From positions 1-6,916 of the forward strand of contig JAJFMC010000067.1 in NCBI GenBank assembly GCA_021772365.1: DNA of 6,916 bases. The letters are read 5' to 3'. This DNA comes from Chlamydiota bacterium (lineage in GTDB: Bacteria; Chlamydiota; Chlamydiia; Chlamydiales; Criblamydiaceae). The first letter of the stretch is position 1, and each line of letters opens with the position of its first letter. A model generated the notes under the pieces. It saw only the letters and a program-made list of their open reading frames with translations, did no database searches and was not told where the DNA came from. The position numbers and the translations under genes were made by a program. Below, piece after piece: positions 3,841 to 6,916 of this stretch.

Positions 3841-3860
3841 ATTTTTGAGGAGACAATCTT

Positions 3861-5222
3861 ATGGCGAAGTCAGCAAAGAAGTCAAAGAAGGCGGCGAAAC
3901 CTGCTGCCAAGGCAAAGGTGAAACATCCCCATGTGATGGATTTTCGTACCCCCTGTAGCAACCCTGAGAACGAATTGGCGTTGGCAGCGTCATTCGCTGA
4001 TGGCAAGACGTTGGACCCCAACGTTGGCATGATGTCTGCTACGGCGTATGAGCAGGCGATGGAGGCCAACCGCGTCGATGGCAAGTCGGTTCCCTGTCAG
4101 TACAGTTTCATTCGTCGCATGATTGCGAAGATGACGAATGCGACCTGTCTCGTTTCGGCGACCAAGGATGATAAGGGCGTCAAACCCAAGAAGTCGATGG
4201 GTCTTAACGCCAAGATGACTGCCAGCATGTCTGGTGGTGATCATGTTTACGTCGATCCCAAGTCGGGCGACGTACAGACCTTGCGTATCAACCATATCAT
4301 CGACGCTCGTGATTTGGTCACTGACCGCAAGGAAAACGTTTTGACGGTTGGCAAGTTTGATTTCGTCGTGGGTACAACCGAGACCCCCGCCGTCCATCTG
4401 ATCCATGCCAACAAGACCGGCAGTTATGGCGCGAACATTCAGGCAGGGAAGCGCGCTGCTTTCGAGGGTCAAGATAAGATTCTTGCTTCATTGGTTGGAC
4501 GTTTCAACAACGCTGCTGAGGTTATCACGTTGGATGATGAAACTGATCCTGGCGCTCAGATGGCAATCATCCCCAACAGTCTGATCAACGCTTGGGGTTA
4601 TTTCGTCAAGGGTGACAAGCGGCAGACCTGCGCTCAGATTCGCAAGGCAGTTGAGGGCGACGATACCACCGGCATGAAGTTCAAGGTTGTCTACTCGCCG
4701 GGTGGTGAGCGACTGAAAAGCAAGGTTGCTCTGAATCGTTCCTCATTGTGGGCAGCGATCAAACCTGCAATGCGTCTTGCTTCCACCAAGCGTGGTGACG
4801 GTGACGAGGCGACCACGGCGTTGGAGCGCTTTGAAGTACGCAAACCTCGTAATGAGGGTGGCGAGAAGAATCCTCCGCAAGATTGCGCGTGGGTCAATCT
4901 GTCCAGTACGCAGCGTCGAGTTGCGCCGTTTGAGGATTTCCCCTTCGGCGTCCGGTCGCTCCAATGTGGTATCGTCCCTGTCGTCCATTACGGTGACGAC
5001 CACAAAACGAAGTTGGTATCTTTCATCCTCGGCGCTTGGGTTGGCGCTAAAGACGCTGAGACTTCCGGGCAGGCGCATTACCGTCTGCATCCTGATGAAT
5101 ACGAGACGGAAGATGATGCTCAAGGCGAGACTGAGGCCGCGCCGGTAACTGATACTTCCACCGATGCGGAAGTTGATGAAGCATCCGATAAGGTCAACGC
5201 CGCTGAGGCGCTGGCATCCTGA
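3861..5222 (+). CDS. Unknown 453-residue protein with basic head and acidic tail
   Basis: ATG 3861 follows GAGGAG (3847-3852) by 8 bases. Residues 1-22 are a lysine/alanine-rich stretch (MAKSAKKSKKAAKPAAKAKV), like disordered DNA- or RNA-binding tails of histone-like proteins. Residues 23-407 look like a globular soluble region with no motif I recognise. From about 409 to the end the protein is acidic and low in complexity (DEYETEDDAQGETEAA and onward). There is no signal peptide or membrane segment. The gene reads as more GC-rich than its neighbours, and with its strong promoter, 5' hairpin and own terminator it may be highly expressed. A basic head and acidic tail would suit a nucleic-acid-binding or packaging protein; the tail recalls SSB-type tails but ends EALAS, not the SSB DDDIPF. 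Function is unassigned. Confidence 0.85.
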   Translation: MAKSAKKSKKAAKPAAKAKVKHPHVMDFRTPCSNPENELALAASFADGKTLDPNVGMMSATAYEQAMEANRVDGKSVPCQYSFIRRMIAKMTNATCLVSATKDDKGVKPKKSMGLNAKMTASMSGGDHVYVDPKSGDVQTLRINHIIDARDLVTDRKENVLTVGKFDFVVGTTETPAVHLIHANKTGSYGANIQAGKRAAFEGQDKILASLVGRFNNAAEVITLDDETDPGAQMAIIPNSLINAWGYFVKGDKRQTCAQIRKAVEGDDTTGMKFKVVYSPGGERLKSKVALNRSSLWAAIKPAMRLASTKRGDGDEATTALERFEVRKPRNEGGEKNPPQDCAWVNLSSTQRRVAPFEDFPFGVRSLQCGIVPVVHYGDDHKTKLVSFILGAWVGAKDAETSGQAHYRLHPDEYETEDDAQGETEAAPVTDTSTDAEVDEASDKVNAAEALAS

Positions 5223-5240
5223 CATTGGTTTCCTTGCAAC

Positions 5241-5279
5241 AGGGTGGGCGCGTCTTTGGCGCGTCTCACCTTTGTTTTC
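5241..5279 (+). terminator. Intrinsic terminator of the 453-residue gene
   Basis: GGTGGGCGCG (5243-5252) pairs with CGCGTCTCACC (5260-5270) over ten base pairs with one bulged T and one G-U, around a 7-base loop. The T-rich stretch TTTGTTTTC follows (5271-5279). It lies 20 bases after the stop codon. Confidence 0.8.
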
Positions 5280-5299
5280 TCGCCTGACAAACACACCAG

Positions 5300-5319
5300 T
5301 AACGTAGTCATAACGTAGT
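5300..5319 (+). repeat. Tandem TAACGTAGT pair, possible operator
   Basis: TAACGTAGT occurs at 5300-5308 and 5311-5319, an 11-base period of about one helical turn. It lies 24 bases upstream of the -35 of the next promoter, a suitable place for an activator or repressor bound on one face of the DNA. Confidence 0.45.
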
Positions 5320-5342
5320 GGCTGAAAAGAACATTTGGTCGC

Positions 5343-5371
5343 TTGACAAATCTCTTGATGTGGGGTATATT
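5343..5371 (+). promoter_or_regulatory. Strong sigma70-type promoter of the GHKL gene
   Basis: GC then TTGACA (5343-5348), 17-base spacer ending in GATGTGGGG, then TATATT (5366-5371). Start expected near 5378. The leader begins with ATCAAGTTTGGT (5379-5390), close to ATCAAGTTTCGGT in the leader of the 453-residue gene (3827-3839). Confidence 0.8.
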
Positions 5372-5414
5372 GCATTAGATCAAGTTTGGTAAGAGTTCAT
5401 TTTAGGAGTCAAGC

Positions 5415-6916
5415 ATGCCCCCACCAGAGATTATTGACTTTACGATGGACCCTCAAATGCTAATCGATATCATCGAGCGGCAGGCAGGGACGTTTGAGAA
5501 GGCGGCCCTAGAGGCAACTCAAAATGCTATTGAGGCAGATTGTTCTTGCTTCGATATTGAGGCGACTGCGGACGAACATGGTCATGTAGATCGTGTGGTC
5601 ATGACCGACAACGGTTGTGGCATCAAAACTCGCAAAGAGTTACAAGAGCATTTCAGACGTTTCGGTACGCCCCACAAAGATAGTGAGAACAAAAAGTGGG
5701 CGCAATTCCGCATGGGTCGTGGACAATGTTTTGCCCAAGGGAAGAACGTCTGGCGTACCTGTGGTTGGGAGATGAGAACAGATATTGCTGCTGATAGGGC
5801 AGCAAAGCGGTTGCCACGTTTCGAGTTGCATAAAGCAGAGCAATTCGATGGTTGTCGTATTGAGATTGAGTTGTACAAGAACAAGTATCGTGGTACGATT
5901 GAGCGATTGAAGTCTCTTGTGAAAGAGCAAGTAGAATTTGTCTCCGTCGATGTTTTCTTCAACGGTGACAAGATCAATCAGACCCCCGAGTCATTGAATT
6001 GGACATACGAAGATGATGACGCCTATTACCTGTTTAACGTAGGGCAGAATCTATTGATCTACAACATGGGCGTGAAATGCCAATCGATTCCTGCTTCGAC
6101 TGCGGGCGTGGTTGGGGTCATTGTCTCTAAAGAACAGTTGAAGGTCAATTTTGCTCGCAATGAAGTCTTGACAGATTGTCCGATCATGAATCGGATCAAC
6201 ATGATTGTTAAGAAAAACCGACAGAAGAAAACTCGCAAGGCCAATCGTAGGTTGGAATCTCATGAGCGCGTTGCTGCTCTGCAAGACCTACGCGACGGTG
6301 AAATCAAGTACGATGATATCAAGACGTTAGGATTGTTCTATACGTCGAGCGGTCGGTCGTTATCATTCCGTGACGTTTTCAACAATAGGATGTCTTGGTC
6401 ATTCTGTGGTGACGGCAATCAAGTTGCAGACAAACTGATGCAGACCGGACGGGCGCTTTGCATTGATCGTATTACGATGGATGAAATGGGGTACAACGGT
6501 GAAGATAAAGAGTTCTTCTCATGGTTGACTCGCGCTGTACCGCATGGTCCTGACTGGAGCAAGGTCAAGAATGCTTGGCGTCCCTTCAATGACTTGAGTG
6601 AAGATTTCTCTGACTCTCACAATCGGTTACCACAAAAGGATTGGACGAAGTTGGAGCGTCGGTTATGCAAGGTCTTAGAGGGATTGGGTTGTTGGGACAA
6701 CCGTAGAGTTCTAATGGGCATATCGGATACTGCTAATGCTTGGACCGATGGATCGACGTACATTGTTATCAACCGTCAATTCATGCGGTCATTCAGTTTG
6801 ACTAGCATCGATCAAGCGATAGGTTTTCTATTGACGATGGCGCATGAGATAGCGCATGACAACCGGACAGACCGATCCCATGTTCATGGTGAAGATTTCT
6901 TCCGTAACTTCCACAA
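5415..6916 (+). CDS. GHKL (Hsp90/MutL-like) ATPase fused to HExxH metalloprotease-like domain, partial
   Basis: ATG 5415 has AGGAG (5404-5408) six bases upstream. The frame stays open for 500 codons to the window edge, so the C-terminus is missing. The N-terminal part carries the Bergerat ATP-binding fold: N box EATQNAIEAD (33-42, with E33 and N37), the DxGxG box in VVMTDNGCGI (61-70), and a glycine-rich lid RMGRGQCFAQG (99-109). Residues of about 170-265 resemble the second, transducer-like domain; KEQLKVNFARNEV (239-251) recalls the region that carries the ATP-contacting basic residue in Hsp90/MutL proteins. A middle region without recognised motifs follows. Near the edge, LLTMAHEIAHD (472-482) is a zinc-binding HExxH (H477, E478, H481), followed by H489 or H491 in HGEDF (491-495), as in SprT/WLM/YgjP-type proteases. 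ATP-driven clamping may control proteolysis; this is inference. T4 RIIA is another phage GHKL protein but lacks this tail as far as I recall. Confidence 0.85.
   Translation, partial: MPPPEIIDFTMDPQMLIDIIERQAGTFEKAALEATQNAIEADCSCFDIEATADEHGHVDRVVMTDNGCGIKTRKELQEHFRRFGTPHKDSENKKWAQFRMGRGQCFAQGKNVWRTCGWEMRTDIAADRAAKRLPRFELHKAEQFDGCRIEIELYKNKYRGTIERLKSLVKEQVEFVSVDVFFNGDKINQTPESLNWTYEDDDAYYLFNVGQNLLIYNMGVKCQSIPASTAGVVGVIVSKEQLKVNFARNEVLTDCPIMNRINMIVKKNRQKKTRKANRRLESHERVAALQDLRDGEIKYDDIKTLGLFYTSSGRSLSFRDVFNNRMSWSFCGDGNQVADKLMQTGRALCIDRITMDEMGYNGEDKEFFSWLTRAVPHGPDWSKVKNAWRPFNDLSEDFSDSHNRLPQKDWTKLERRLCKVLEGLGCWDNRRVLMGISDTANAWTDGSTYIVINRQFMRSFSLTSIDQAIGFLLTMAHEIAHDNRTDRSHVHGEDFFRNFH

Noticed and set aside
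4743..5375. Minus-strand ORF of 210 codons and similar frames opposite the 453-residue gene
   Set aside because: Antisense shadows of the more GC-rich gene; no promoter or ribosome site, and the + strand gene has promoter, ribosome site and terminator.
5582..5977. Minus-strand ORFs opposite the GHKL gene
   Set aside because: The + strand frame holds conserved ATPase motifs across this stretch.
6165..6193. TTGACA inside the GHKL gene
   Set aside because: It is in coding sequence and the matching -10 position reads TCGGAT, a poor match.

Overview
The window looks like part of a bacterial mobile genome, most likely a large phage or a phage-like plasmid. This is inferred, because no capsid, tail, terminase or replication-initiator gene is visible. 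Every confident gene is on the + strand. Genes sit in short units, each behind its own sigma70-type promoter (TTGACA, exactly 17 bp, TA-rich -10) and mostly with purine-rich ribosome binding sites. Most products are small or lack a recognisable family, and a tRNA-like RNA gene is present.

Layout. Bases 1-519 are non-coding and AT-rich around 215-310. They carry spaced repeats (an AAGTGT core every 43-52 bases) and two copies of the 14-mer CCTGACATAAGTGT, which recurs at 3591. Bases 520-1137 hold two promoters, a doubtful 42-residue ORF and a 74-residue unknown gene. Bases 1138-1521 are non-coding, with a near-identical pair of dyad repeats and a strong inverted repeat followed by T runs. Bases 1522-2101 form a promoter-to-terminator unit dense in RNA hairpins; it contains a tRNA-like element and a tiny phenylalanine-rich ORF with a consensus Shine-Dalgarno. 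Bases 2107-3505 are a three-gene operon with overlapping genes: a small membrane protein, a GNAT-like acetyltransferase and a RuvB-like AAA+ ATPase without the usual C-terminal DNA-binding domain. Bases 3506-3762 are intergenic, with an 11-bp hairpin, the third 14-mer and leftward promoter-like sites. Bases 3763-5279 carry a strong promoter, a 453-residue unknown protein (basic head, acidic tail) and a terminator. From 5343 to the window end there is a promoter and a long gene, cut by the edge, that joins a GHKL (Hsp90/MutL-like) ATPase to a C-terminal HExxH zinc-protease motif.

The RuvB-like motor suggests DNA processing. The GHKL-protease fusion suggests an ATP-driven regulated protease, perhaps in host takeover or defence, but nothing in the window proves this. 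The two most unusual objects are the structured RNA with an embedded tRNA-like element (about 1557-2101) and the GHKL-HExxH fusion (5415 onward).
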